Position numbers and translations under genes: made by a program. 64,000 bases of DNA from Roseovarius sp. THAF9 (lineage in GTDB: Bacteria; Pseudomonadota; Alphaproteobacteria; Rhodobacterales; Rhodobacteraceae), in contig NZ_CP045404.1 of NCBI RefSeq assembly GCF_009363715.1, positions 2,076,001-2,140,000 of the forward strand, given 5' to 3'. Below are positions 1 through 8,156 of this stretch, in pieces. Position 1 is the stretch's first letter. Every line of letters begins with the position of its first letter. The notes below the pieces were generated by a model. That model had not been told where the DNA came from. It saw only the letters and a list, made by a program, of their open reading frames with translations, and did not search any database.

Positions 1-274
1 CCATCACCGGATTGGCGGCCACCCAGGCCACCTCGGGTTTCCACGGCAGTTGGATGACCGACTCCGGGTCCGGCACGGCCAGCATGTCGGGATGCGCCGG
101 TGTCATGTCCAGCCACGTGGCAAAGCCCGCGAACCCTGCGCCATCCTCCTGCATCTCGGCAATCGCCTGCGCCGGCACCAGCTTGGCGCGTTGTCCGCCA
201 AAGAGGTCCGTGAAGGAAATCATGAAATACTTTACGCCATTCTTGTCGGCGAACTTCGCCAGGTCCGTGGCCAT
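1..274 (-). CDS. glnT: Type III glutamine synthetase / gamma-glutamylmethylamide synthetase-like, N-terminal part only
   Basis: Only the first 91 codons are present; the gene runs off the left edge. The start ATG is at 272-274. The N-terminus carries the run ISFTDLFGGQRAKLVPA followed by an Ala/Gly/Asp-rich segment, the beta-grasp region of GlnT-type (type III) glutamine synthetases. It lies 43 bp downstream of mgsC on the same strand. In methylotrophic Rhodobacterales the gene at this place encodes gamma-glutamylmethylamide synthetase (gmaS), which joins methylamine to glutamate; in rhizobia the same arrangement is called glnT-glxBCD. The sequence present cannot separate the two, so the substrate is inferred from context only. 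Confidence 0.85.
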   Translation of the reverse strand, partial: MATDLAKFADKNGVKYFMISFTDLFGGQRAKLVPAQAIAEMQEDGAGFAGFATWLDMTPAHPDMLAVPDPESVIQLPWKPEVAWVAANPVM

Positions 275-317
275 TGTCGTCTCCCCGTGTCTTGTCGTTG
301 TTAATTATTGTTCGCGA

Positions 318-1655
318 TTACATACCGCCCTGCCCGGGAATCCAAGAGGTTCCGGCCAAAGGCACCCGCGCCATGGCGGCGGCCTCCACGGTAAGGGCTT
401 GTAAATCTTCTGGCTCCAGATTGTGCACATGGTTCTTGCCGCAGGCCCGGGCCAGCGTCTGGGCCTCCAGCGTCAGAACCTTGAGGTAATTGTTCAACCG
501 CCGCCCGGCCTCGACCGGATCGAGACGCTTGGACAATTCCGGGTCCTGCGTGGAAATCCCGGCAGGGTCGCGGCCTTCGTGCCAGTCGTCATAGGCCCCG
601 GCGGTGGAACCGAGCGCGTTGTACTCGGTCTCCCACTTGGGGTCGTTGTCGCCGATGGCCACCATGGCCGCCGTGCCGATGCTGACCGCGTCGGCGCCAA
701 GCGCCAGCGCCTTGGCGACGTCGGCGCCCGTGCGGATGCCGCCTGACACGATCAGCTGCACCTTGCGGTGCATGCCCAGTTCCTGAAGCGCGGCCACGGC
801 CTCGCGGATACACGCCAGCGTCGGGATGCCGACATGTTCGATAAAGACATCCTGCGTGGCCGCCGTGCCGCCCTGCATGCCGTCGATCACCACCACGTCC
901 GCGCCGGCCTTCACGGCCAGCGTCGTGTCGAAGAACGGACGCGCCGCGCCGACCTTGACATAGATGGGCTTTTCCCAGCCGGTGATCTCGCGCAGCTCGA
1001 GTATCTTGATCTCCAGATCATCCGGCCCCGTCCAGTCCGGATGACGACAAGCGGAGCGCTGGTCGATCCCCTTTGGCAGCGTGCGCATCTCGGCCACGCG
1101 GTCCGATATTTTTTGGCCCAGCAGCATCCCGCCGCCGCCGGGCTTGGCGCCCTGACCCACCACCACCTCGATGGCGTCGGCCTTGCGCAGGTCGTTGGGG
1201 TTCATGCCGTAACGGCTCGGAAGGTATTGATAAACCAGTGTTTTCGACTGCCCGCGCTCTTCGGGTGTCATGCCACCGTCGCCCGTGGTGGTCGATGTGC
1301 CCGCCATCGACGCCCCGCGCCCGAGCGCCTCTTTGGCCTGTGCCGACAGCGCGCCGAAACTCATGCCCGCAATGGTGATCGGGATCTTCAGTTCGATCGG
1401 GTTCTTGGCATAGCGCGACCCCAGCACGACATTGGTGTCGCAGCGCTCGCGATAGCCCTCCAGCGGGTAACGCGACATGGACGCGCCCAGGAACACCAGG
1501 TCGTCGAAATGCGGTACCTTCCGTTTGGCCCCGCCGCCGCGGATATCATAGATGCCGGTGGCGGCCGCGCGCCGGATTTCCGCATTCACATCGGGCGTGA
1601 AGGTATTGGAATATCTCGGCAATGTCTGTGGTGCCGTCTTGTCATCCTTGGCCAT
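318..1655 (-). CDS. mgsC: FMN-binding glutamate-synthase-like subunit (MgsC/GlxD)
   Basis: 445 residues homologous to the FMN/TIM-barrel part of the large subunit of glutamate synthase. Visible motifs are a glycine cluster GQGAKPGGGGMLLGQK, the DGMQGGTAAT loop and the flavin phosphate site SGGIRTGADVAKALALGADA. In N-methylglutamate synthase this subunit would carry the transfer of a glutamate amino group onto methylamine. The start at 1655 is chosen because AGGAG sits 7 nt upstream; a longer frame opens at 1670 but overlaps mgsB. It is the third gene of a tight minus-strand run (mgsA, mgsB, mgsC, glnT-like). The glxD name from rhizobia is an equivalent label. Confidence 0.88.
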   Translation of the reverse strand: MAKDDKTAPQTLPRYSNTFTPDVNAEIRRAAATGIYDIRGGGAKRKVPHFDDLVFLGASMSRYPLEGYRERCDTNVVLGSRYAKNPIELKIPITIAGMSFGALSAQAKEALGRGASMAGTSTTTGDGGMTPEERGQSKTLVYQYLPSRYGMNPNDLRKADAIEVVVGQGAKPGGGGMLLGQKISDRVAEMRTLPKGIDQRSACRHPDWTGPDDLEIKILELREITGWEKPIYVKVGAARPFFDTTLAVKAGADVVVIDGMQGGTAATQDVFIEHVGIPTLACIREAVAALQELGMHRKVQLIVSGGIRTGADVAKALALGADAVSIGTAAMVAIGDNDPKWETEYNALGSTAGAYDDWHEGRDPAGISTQDPELSKRLDPVEAGRRLNNYLKVLTLEAQTLARACGKNHVHNLEPEDLQALTVEAAAMARVPLAGTSWIPGQGGM

Positions 1656-1666
1656 GGTCCGGCTCC

Positions 1667-2338
1667 TCAATACGCGTTGTCGATGTCGAAATTATAGAGC
1701 TTGCGGGCAGAGCCATAGCGCTTGAACTCGGACGGATTTGCGTCAATCCCCGCCTGTTCCAGAAGCTCGGTCAGCTTCTCGACATGCTCGGGCCGCATCT
1801 CCTTTTCGATGCAATCAGCGCCGAGGCTTTTCACGCTGCCCCGCACGAACAGCTTTGCCTCGTAGATCGAGTCGCCAAGCGCATCGCCCGCATCACCGCA
1901 GACCACCAGGTGCCCCGCCTGCCCCATGAAGGCCGACATATGCCCCACATTGCCGCCCACCACGATATCGATCCCCTTCATCGAGATCCCGCAGCGGGAC
2001 GACGCGTTGCCCTTGATCACCAGAAGACCACCATGCCCGGTCGCCCCGGCATACTGGCTGGCGTCGCCGTCGACGATCACGGTGCCGCTCATCATGTTCT
2101 CGGCCACACCGGGCCCGACATTGCCCGCGACCCGCACGGTCGCTTGGCTATTCATGCCCGCGCAGTAATACCCGGTCGACCCCGTCACGGTCACATCCAG
2201 CGGCGCATCCAGTCCTACCGCAATCGCATGGCTGCCGCGCGGATTGACCACTTCCCAGCCGGTCTCGTTGCCGCTGGCTCCTTGCAGCGCGGCATTCAAC
2301 CCGCGCAGCCCATCCGCTTCCAAATCGTAAATCTGCAT
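1667..2338 (-). CDS. mgsB: GXGXG-domain glutamate synthase-like subunit (MgsB/GlxC)
   Basis: 223 residues forming the right-handed beta-helix found at the C-terminus of glutamate synthase large chains, here a free-standing protein. Repeated glycine turns are visible: GNVGPGVAENMMSG, GDASQYAGATGHGGLLVIKG, GGNVGHMSAFMGQAGHLVVC. In the mgs/glx enzymes it forms a complex with the amidotransferase-like MgsA and flavoprotein MgsC and has no known catalytic residues of its own. The ATG at 2336-2338 lies one base after the mgsA stop codon, so the two are translationally coupled; upstream in-frame codons inside mgsA were not used. Confidence 0.88.
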   Translation of the reverse strand: MQIYDLEADGLRGLNAALQGASGNETGWEVVNPRGSHAIAVGLDAPLDVTVTGSTGYYCAGMNSQATVRVAGNVGPGVAENMMSGTVIVDGDASQYAGATGHGGLLVIKGNASSRCGISMKGIDIVVGGNVGHMSAFMGQAGHLVVCGDAGDALGDSIYEAKLFVRGSVKSLGADCIEKEMRPEHVEKLTELLEQAGIDANPSEFKRYGSARKLYNFDIDNAY

Positions 2339-2339
2339 C

Positions 2340-3233
2340 TCAATGGCTCCAGAAATAAACGGTGGCGGGTTCGGGCTCCCACACGCGGGCATCCTCGATC
2401 CCCGGCAGGTTCACCAACGCGCGATACTCGCTGCCGAAGGCCACGTATTGATCGGTTTCGGCCATCACGGCCGGTTTGCAGGCGATGGGATCGCGCACCA
2501 CGCCGAACCCATCCTTGGTGCCGACGACAAAGGTGTAGAACCCATCCAGGTCGCCCAACCCCGCCTCCAGTGCTTCGCCAAGGCTATGACCTTGCTGCAT
2601 TTTCCATGTCAGGTAGGCTGCCGCGACCTCGGTGTCGTTCTCGGTTTCCACCTCGACGCCCTCACGCGCCAACTGCCGGCGCAGCGCGTTGTGATTGCTG
2701 AGCGAGCCGTTATGCACAAGGCACTGATCCGCGCCCGTGGAAAACGGGTGCGCGCCCAGCGTGGTGACCGCGCTTTCCGTGGCCATGCGGGTGTGCCCGA
2801 TGCCATGACTGCCGGTCAGCTTGGGAATGTCGAACCGTTTTGCCACGTCCCCCGGCAGGCCGACTTCCTTGTAGATCTCGATAATATCGCCCGCACTCAT
2901 CACCCGTATATCCGGACGCAGCCGCTTGATCGCCTGCCGCGCCGCCGACAGCTTGTCCTGTGGCAGGTTCAGCACCGCGTGAGTGTCGATCACCCGTTGC
3001 TCGATGCGCGCGCCGATCTCCTTGCCGATCTCCTCTGCGAGCCCCTCGAACTGGCTCGGCTCGGCGGCTTGCAGCGTCAGTTTCGCCTGCCCGTCCCGAT
3101 CCGTGCCGTAGACGGCGATCCCCGCACTGTCGGGCCCGCGGTCGGACATCGTGATCAGCATATCAGTCAGCATTTCGCCCAAGCGCGGCTCAAGCGTTTT
3201 GTCCTTCAGGAACAGTCCAACGATTCCACACAT
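2340..3233 (-). CDS. mgsA: Class II glutamine amidotransferase subunit (MgsA/GlxB)
   Basis: 297 residues. It begins MCGIVGLF, so removal of Met exposes the N-terminal Cys nucleophile of Ntn amidotransferases; TRMATESAVT, a VHNGSLSNH element and ENDTEV (acid that holds the glutamine) follow in the usual order. In N-methylglutamate synthase this subunit is the amidotransferase-like component. An AGGAGA ribosome-binding site lies 7 nt before the start. It is the first structural gene of the cluster and follows an XRE-cupin regulator gene by 85 bp, which holds an AT-rich repeat that may be the operator. Confidence 0.88.
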   Translation of the reverse strand: MCGIVGLFLKDKTLEPRLGEMLTDMLITMSDRGPDSAGIAVYGTDRDGQAKLTLQAAEPSQFEGLAEEIGKEIGARIEQRVIDTHAVLNLPQDKLSAARQAIKRLRPDIRVMSAGDIIEIYKEVGLPGDVAKRFDIPKLTGSHGIGHTRMATESAVTTLGAHPFSTGADQCLVHNGSLSNHNALRRQLAREGVEVETENDTEVAAAYLTWKMQQGHSLGEALEAGLGDLDGFYTFVVGTKDGFGVVRDPIACKPAVMAETDQYVAFGSEYRALVNLPGIEDARVWEPEPATVYFWSH

Positions 3234-3298
3234 GACGATGTCTCCTATGTTGCAGAGACGCTAATGCGACCATCGGGCGGATGCAATAGGGGGAATTA

Positions 3299-3319
3299 AA
3301 TATTCTTCTGGGGAATATT
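3299..3319. promoter_or_regulatory. AT-rich inverted repeat between the regulator gene and mgsA
   Basis: AATATTC, 7-bp spacer, GAATATT forms a perfect 7-bp-arm inverted repeat touching the stop codon of the XRE-cupin gene. A further GGGGAAT/TATTC pair lies just beside it, so the element can also be read as two degenerate direct repeats. It is AT-rich in an otherwise GC-rich sequence and sits upstream of mgsA, the position expected for an operator of the adjacent regulator. No binding data; the site is an inference from symmetry and place. Confidence 0.4.
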
Positions 3320-3951
3320 CATCGATCGCCTTGCGGATACGAGATGACCGACAGGTAGCGGATCGGCAGCCGCAGCAGCTCGTCCGGGCCGTGCGGCGCG
3401 TCGGCGTCGAAAAACAGGCTGTCGCCAGGCCGCAGATGAAAGCTCTGATCACCGTGGCGATAGCCCACCTCGCCTTCGAGGATATAGAGCATCTCGATCC
3501 CTTCGTGTTGAAAGGTGGGAAAGATGTCGGACTCCTCGTTCAGCGTGATTAGGTAAGGCTCGACCACGACACCGCTGTTATTGGCGCCGATATGGCCCAG
3601 CAGGTTGTACTGGTGCCCCGCACGCGTTCCGGCGCGATCCATCTCAACTGCCTCGCCCGCCTTCACATGCACCACCTCGCGCCGCTCCTCGAACCGGCGG
3701 AAAAAGGCCGTGATCGGCACGCTCAACGCGGTGGACAGCGCCTGTAGCGTGGTCAGTGAGGACGACGTGACCCCATTCTCGATCTTCGACAGCATCCCGA
3801 CGGATAGGCCCGTGGCCTCCGACAGGTCCGCTACCGTCATGCCGCGGGTCTTGCGGAATTCGCGCACGGCCCGCCCGATGGCTGTTTCCAGGTTCATGTC
3901 CTGATGTTCACGAACCTTATGCGGGTCCTGATTCAGCTTTCCGGGGGCCAT
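3319..3951 (-). CDS. XRE-family transcriptional regulator with C-terminal cupin sensor domain
   Basis: 210 residues. The helix-turn-helix covers about residues 20-80 (MTVADLSEATGLSVGMLSKIENG split over helices 2-3), followed by a cupin barrel at about 110-205 with HEGIEMLYILEGEV and PGDSLFFDADAPHG. Such regulators commonly sense a small metabolite and control the next operon. Here it precedes mgsABC-glnT on the same strand, so regulation of methylamine or glutamine metabolism is the natural inference. An internal Met at residue 19 (3897) is an alternative start, but family members I know begin with a segment like the KLNQDPHKVREHQD found before it, so the longer form is kept. Confidence 0.85.
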   Translation of the reverse strand: MAPGKLNQDPHKVREHQDMNLETAIGRAVREFRKTRGMTVADLSEATGLSVGMLSKIENGVTSSSLTTLQALSTALSVPITAFFRRFEERREVVHVKAGEAVEMDRAGTRAGHQYNLLGHIGANNSGVVVEPYLITLNEESDIFPTFQHEGIEMLYILEGEVGYRHGDQSFHLRPGDSLFFDADAPHGPDELLRLPIRYLSVISYPQGDR

Positions 3952-4149
3952 GGTATGCGCACTTTTGTCGTTTCGGAACTTACCCTTGCACGGTCTCGAC
4001 CGGAATTACGATATAAAATTCGAGCGACCTGCCACAATTCCGCCACAATCCCGCCAAACTTATGCCCGCATCCGTAGTAATCCTGTCCGGATAACCAGGC
4101 GCCGGTCGGCGCTGTTCGGCCGGTCTGACCTATAACAAGGAGCAGGCAA

Positions 4150-4275
4150 ATGGCAACGACCCCCGACCTCCCCCAGAAGTCGCAGAAACCCGCGCCGTCA
4201 CCGCGCAGCACGGTGACGCAAGGTGCAAAAGTGATCGTGTCCAGGCAGGTCTTCACCGACTTCGCCGCGATCTGA
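4150..4275 (+). CDS. Small hypothetical protein, 41 residues
   Basis: ATG at 4150 is preceded by AAGGAG at a spacing of about 7 nt, an unusually good ribosome-binding site for this genome. The peptide starts MATTPDLPQKSQKP, continues with a Pro/Ser/Lys-rich basic stretch and ends VFTDFAAI before a TGA. It stands alone between the divergent regulator gene and ndk. I do not recognise the family. The strong ribosome-binding site and the lack of any other gene in the interval support translation; a chance ORF cannot be excluded. Confidence 0.5.
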   Translation: MATTPDLPQKSQKPAPSPRSTVTQGAKVIVSRQVFTDFAAI

Positions 4276-4287
4276 ACCGCCGCGCGC

Positions 4288-4322
4288 AAACAAAAACGGC
4301 GCGATCCGAAGACCACGCCGTT
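4288..4322 (-). terminator. Rho-independent terminator of ndk
   Basis: Read on the minus strand, a 12-bp stem (AACGGCGTGGTC paired to GATCGCGCCGTT, with two G-T wobbles) closes a TTCG tetraloop and is followed by TTTTTG. It lies 24 bp beyond the ndk stop codon. Confidence 0.8.
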
Positions 4323-4345
4323 CCTGAAATCTCGTTCCGATCCAG

Positions 4346-4768
4346 TCAGCCGACCAGTTCGAGACCCGAGAAGAAGTATGCGATCTCCACCGCCGCCGTC
4401 TCCGGCGCGTCAGAGCCGTGGACCGAGTTCTCGCCGACTGACTCTGCGAACTCTGCGCGGATCGTGCCCGGGGCCGCATCTGCGGGGTTCGTGGCCCCCA
4501 TCACTTCGCGGTTCTTGGCAATCGCGCCTTCACCTTCCAGCACCTGCACGACGACCGGCTCGGACGCCATGAATTCGCACAGTTCGTCATAGAACGGACG
4601 TTCCGCGTGCACGGCGTAGAACACACCGGCCTGCGCCTTGGTCAGATGGATCCGCTTCTGCGCGATGATGCGCAGGCCGGCATCCTCGAACTTGGCGTTG
4701 ATCTTGCCGGTCAGGTTGCGTTTGGTGGCATCGGGTTTGATGATGCTGAGCGTGCGTTCGACAGCCAT
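4346..4768 (-). CDS. ndk: Nucleoside diphosphate kinase
   Basis: 140 residues, the standard length. It balances nucleoside triphosphate pools by moving the gamma phosphate from ATP to NDPs through a phosphohistidine. The N-terminus [12 protein letters not shown] and the active-site segment [20 protein letters not shown], with the phosphorylated His, are intact. It is a single-gene unit with its own hairpin terminator at 4288-4322. Confidence 0.97.
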   Translation of the reverse strand: MAVERTLSIIKPDATKRNLTGKINAKFEDAGLRIIAQKRIHLTKAQAGVFYAVHAERPFYDELCEFMASEPVVVQVLEGEGAIAKNREVMGATNPADAAPGTIRAEFAESVGENSVHGSDAPETAAVEIAYFFSGLELVG

Positions 4769-4900
4769 TTTAGCCTCTTTTCGTGAGTGTCATGGCGCAA
4801 ACCCCATGCCTGCGCCGTCATTCGGCGCCCCGATAGCATGGGGGTGCATGATTGAAAAGCTACGATTGACGGGGCGGGCGCGATACGGCATGCGGTGCGC

Positions 4901-6766
4901 ATGTTGCGTCTTGAAGACATAAGTTTCTCGGTCGCCGGCCGGCCCCTGATCGAGGGCGCCTCGGCCGTCATTCCCGCGGGCCACAAGGTGGGTCTGGTAG
5001 GCCGCAACGGCACCGGCAAGACCACGCTTTTCCGCATGATCCGGGGCGAGCTGCCGCTGGACACGGGCACGATCTCTCTGCCCGAACGCGCCCGCATCGG
5101 CGGCGTCGACCAGGAGGTGCCGGGCAACGAGGTGTCGCTGATCGACACAGTGCTGGCCGCCGACACCGAGCGCAGCGCGTTGATGGCAGAAACCGAAACC
5201 TCGACGGACGGCACGCGGATCGCTGAAATCCAGACGCGGCTGGCCGACATTGACGCCTGGAGCGCCGAGGCCCGTGCCGCGACCATCCTCAAGGGTCTTG
5301 GCTTTACCGACGAGGAACAGGCCCAGCCCTGCTCGGCCTTCTCGGGCGGCTGGCGGATGCGCGTGGCGCTGGCCGCCGTGCTTTTCACCGCGCCTGATCT
5401 CCTGCTGCTCGACGAGCCCACCAACTATCTTGATCTTGAAGGCGCGCTCTGGCTCGAAAGCTACCTCGCCCGCTATCCCCATACCGTTCTGGTCATCAGT
5501 CACGATCGCGGGCTTCTGAACCGCGCCGTGGGCGCGATCCTGCATCTGGAGGACCGCAACCTGACGCTCTACCAGGGCGGCTACGACACCTTTGCCGAAA
5601 CCCGCGCCGCGCGGCTCGCCAATGCCGAGGCCGAGGCGAAAAAGCAGGAGGCACGCCGCGCCCATCTGCAATCCTATGTCGACCGTTTCCGCTACAAGGC
5701 GGACAAGGCGAAGCAGGCCCAATCCCGCATCAAGGCGCTGGAAAAGATGAAGCCGATCTCGCGCCCGCAAGAGGCCGCGCTGCGCCGCTTTACGTTCCCC
5801 GAGCCCGACCAGCTGTCACCCCCGATCCTGAGGCTGGACAATGTGGCCACGGGCTATGACGGCGTGCCGGTTTTGCAGCGGTTGACGCTCAGGATCGATC
5901 AGGACGACCGGATCGCGCTCCTGGGGCGCAACGGTGAAGGGAAATCTACGCTTTCCAAGCTCTTATCCGGCAAACTTGAGGTTTTCGACGGCAAGAAACA
6001 CGCCGCCTCGAAACTGCGCGTGGGCTACTTCGCCCAGCACCAGGTAGACGAGTTGCATCTCGACGAAAGCCCGCTCGATCACATCCGGCGCCTCTATCCC
6101 GATGACGGCCAGGCCAAGCTGCGCGCGCGGCTGGGCGGCTTTGGCATAGGCGCGGAACAGGCCGACACCAAGGTGGCGAAACTCTCGGGCGGGCAAAAGG
6201 CGCGGCTGTCGCTGATGCTGGCCACCACGGATGCTCCGCATATGCTCATCCTCGACGAACCCACCAACCACCTCGATATCGAAAGCCGCGAGGCGCTGGT
6301 CGAGGCGCTGACCGATTACACCGGCGCGATCATCCTCGTCAGCCACGATATGCACTTGCTGCAATTGGTGGCCGACCGGCTGTGGCTGGTCAAGGACGGC
6401 ACGGTCAAACCCTACGAGGGCGACCTGCAGACCTATCGCGCCGCCCTGCTGGACCAGAAGCCCCCGAAAAAGGCGGCCGCAACGCTGCCCGCGGAAAAGC
6501 CCGCGCCGAAACCCAAGCGCCCCTCTCGAGACGCCGTTCTTGAACTGCGGCAGGAGGTGAAGACCTGCGAGCAGCGCGTCGAAAAGCTGAACGTGATGCG
6601 CGACAAGATCGCGGCCAAGTTGGCCGATCCCACGATCTACGCCGATGCCAAGGCAAACGACATGGAAGCCTGGCAGCGCAAGTATGCCGAGGTGATGGAC
6701 GGGCTCGACCGGGCCGAGGCGCTGTGGATGGCCGCGCTGGAACGGCTGGACGCGGTGGAAAACTGA
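4901..6766 (+). CDS. ABC-F family ATPase, YheS-like
   Basis: 621 residues with two ABC ATPase domains and no membrane segment, so a translation-associated ABC-F protein and not a transporter. First domain: Walker A GRNGTGKTT near residue 34, signature FSGGWRMR, Walker B LLLLDEPTNYLD. Second domain: GRNGEGKST, LSGGQKARL, LILDEPTNHLD. The inter-domain linker is charged and the C-terminus, after a Lys/Pro-rich stretch, is a predicted coiled coil. Linker wording such as LQSYVDRFRYKADKAKQAQSR resembles E. coli YheS. The ATG at 4901 is preferred to a GTG at 4895; neither has a clear ribosome-binding site. Confidence 0.93.
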   Translation: MLRLEDISFSVAGRPLIEGASAVIPAGHKVGLVGRNGTGKTTLFRMIRGELPLDTGTISLPERARIGGVDQEVPGNEVSLIDTVLAADTERSALMAETETSTDGTRIAEIQTRLADIDAWSAEARAATILKGLGFTDEEQAQPCSAFSGGWRMRVALAAVLFTAPDLLLLDEPTNYLDLEGALWLESYLARYPHTVLVISHDRGLLNRAVGAILHLEDRNLTLYQGGYDTFAETRAARLANAEAEAKKQEARRAHLQSYVDRFRYKADKAKQAQSRIKALEKMKPISRPQEAALRRFTFPEPDQLSPPILRLDNVATGYDGVPVLQRLTLRIDQDDRIALLGRNGEGKSTLSKLLSGKLEVFDGKKHAASKLRVGYFAQHQVDELHLDESPLDHIRRLYPDDGQAKLRARLGGFGIGAEQADTKVAKLSGGQKARLSLMLATTDAPHMLILDEPTNHLDIESREALVEALTDYTGAIILVSHDMHLLQLVADRLWLVKDGTVKPYEGDLQTYRAALLDQKPPKKAAATLPAEKPAPKPKRPSRDAVLELRQEVKTCEQRVEKLNVMRDKIAAKLADPTIYADAKANDMEAWQRKYAEVMDGLDRAEALWMAALERLDAVEN

Positions 6767-6812
6767 CACTGGGCGGTTTACAAGCCGCGCAGCGCATCGC
6801 AAACCAAGCCAT

Positions 6813-7433
6813 ATGGATCCGAGTTTCCTCATCACCGCCTGGGTGGCGCTTTTCGTCATCATCGACCCGATCGGGATGACCCCGCTGTTCGTGGCGTTGA
6901 CACAAGGCGACAGCCCGTCGCGCCGCCGCGCCATTGCCCTTCGGTCCTGCATCGCCGGGGCCCTCATCCTGATCGTCTTTGCCAGTTTCGGCGAATCCGT
7001 GCTGGACTTCGTCGGCATCTCCATGCCTGCCTTCCGCATCGCGGGCGGTCTGCTGTTGTTCCTCACCGCGCTCGACATGCTGTTCGAACGGCGCACCAAG
7101 CGGCGCAAGGACCAGGCAGACGAGGAAGACGACCGCGAGGATCCCTCGATCTACCCCTTGGCCATACCGCTGATCGGAGGCCCTGGGGCCATCACCACCG
7201 TGATCCTGCTAGCCGGACAGCAACCCGGAGTCGAAGGGCTGGCCTGGGTCATCGGCGTGATGCTCAGCGTGGTCCTCCTGGTGTTCCTCCTGTTTCTGAC
7301 CGCAGGTCTGCTGGAGCGTGCGTTGGGGCGAACCGGCATCAACGTCATCACCCGCCTGCTGGGGATGCTCCTGGCCGCGCTGGCGGTTCAGTTCGTGCTG
7401 GACGGGCTTAAGGGATTTGGACTGGCGGGCTGA
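6813..7433 (+). CDS. MarC family (UPF0056) integral membrane protein
   Basis: 206 residues with about six hydrophobic segments. The conserved N-terminal FVIIDPIGMTPLF and the later PLAIPLIGGPGAITTVILL are family hallmarks. A charged, Asp/Glu-rich cytoplasmic loop (residues about 92-112) separates the halves. The family was once linked to multiple antibiotic resistance but its transport function remains unassigned. It follows the ABC-F gene by 46 bp and may share its transcript. Confidence 0.92.
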   Translation: MDPSFLITAWVALFVIIDPIGMTPLFVALTQGDSPSRRRAIALRSCIAGALILIVFASFGESVLDFVGISMPAFRIAGGLLLFLTALDMLFERRTKRRKDQADEEDDREDPSIYPLAIPLIGGPGAITTVILLAGQQPGVEGLAWVIGVMLSVVLLVFLLFLTAGLLERALGRTGINVITRLLGMLLAALAVQFVLDGLKGFGLAG

Positions 7434-7458
7434 TGCTCCGCTCCTTATATCTTGCACC

Positions 7459-8040
7459 ATGACCGGAGATGACACCGCCCGCCTGCTCTATCTCGTACTC
7501 CTCGGCGCCGCCGTGGTGGCGTGGTTCTTTGCACAGAACCGGACCTCGCTGGGAAAGAATGTGCAGTACATGGTGGTCTGGGGGCTGATCTTCGTGGGTG
7601 CCATCGCCGCCGTCGGCCTTTGGGGCGATCTACGAAACACCGTAAGCCCGGCCGCTTACACGACTTTGGGCGAAGACCAGATCGAACTGAGCCGGGCCCT
7701 GGACGGACATTACTACGTAACCGCGCAAGTAAACGGGGCGCCCGTGGACTTCGTTATAGATACAGGCGCCACGCTGATCGTGTTAACCCGCGCCGATGCC
7801 GAGCGCGCGGGCCTCGACACCGACGAACTCGCCTTCGTCGGACGCGCGGGAACGGCCAATGGCATGGTCAGCACGGCCCCCGTGCGGCTGGAGAGCCTGA
7901 CAATCGGACCAATGGAAGACCGCGGCATCGCCGCCTCGGTCAATGGCGGAGAGCTTGACCAATCGCTGCTGGGCATGAGCTACCTGGAACGATTTTCCAG
8001 CGTCGAGATATCCAGCGGCAAGATGATCCTGACGCGCTGA
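7459..8040 (+). CDS. Membrane-anchored retropepsin-like aspartic protease (TIGR02281 type)
   Basis: 193 residues. Two N-terminal hydrophobic segments (about residues 7-25 and 36-55) place the C-terminal domain outside the membrane. The protease domain has the catalytic VIDTGATLIVL motif and the later LDQSLLGMSYL segment that in this clan forms the flap-proximal sheet. A single D-T-G indicates action as a dimer. The start ATG at 7459 is used; an open frame extends upstream into marC but adds no homologous residues. Substrate unknown. Confidence 0.85.
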   Translation: MTGDDTARLLYLVLLGAAVVAWFFAQNRTSLGKNVQYMVVWGLIFVGAIAAVGLWGDLRNTVSPAAYTTLGEDQIELSRALDGHYYVTAQVNGAPVDFVIDTGATLIVLTRADAERAGLDTDELAFVGRAGTANGMVSTAPVRLESLTIGPMEDRGIAASVNGGELDQSLLGMSYLERFSSVEISSGKMILTR

Positions 8041-8054
8041 TCTCTCTTAAAATT

Positions 8055-8072
8055 CAATAATTCGAATTATTG
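8055..8072. promoter_or_regulatory. 18-bp perfect palindrome upstream of the DsrE-like gene
   Basis: CAATAATTCGAATTATTG equals its own reverse complement. It also contains ATTC-N8-GAAT, the form I recall for operators of sulfide/persulfide-sensing ArsR proteins such as SqrR. It sits 7 bp upstream of the FNR-type box and would be about 65 bp upstream of the predicted transcription start, suggesting a second regulator. The owner of the site is inferred only. Confidence 0.6.
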
Positions 8073-8079
8073 CATATTA

Positions 8080-8093
8080 TTGATCTGGGTCAA
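8080..8093 (+). promoter_or_regulatory. FNR/FnrL-type box
   Basis: TTGATCTGGGTCAA matches the TTGAT-N4-(A/G)TCAA consensus for the FNR/CRP superfamily in Rhodobacterales. Its centre is 41.5 bp upstream of position 8128, the start predicted from a TAGACT -10 hexamer at 8116-8121, which is the exact class II activator geometry. Confidence 0.8.
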
Positions 8094-8115
8094 AGTGTTG
8101 GTGCAGACCGCTCCC

Positions 8116-8121
8116 TAGACT
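8116..8121 (+). promoter_or_regulatory. -10 element of the FNR-dependent promoter
   Basis: TAGACT. No good -35 is present; the FNR box occupies that position, typical of activator-dependent promoters. The predicted start at 8128 gives a 29-nt leader before the ATG at 8157. Confidence 0.55.
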
Positions 8122-8156
8122 TGTGCCATCACATATCGGCACAAAGGTCTGTCATC

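Noticed and set aside
3933..4316. Minus-strand 127-codon frame between the XRE regulator and ndk
   Set aside because: Overlaps the regulator start and the 41-codon ORF; cysteine/arginine-rich shadow composition, no ribosome-binding site.
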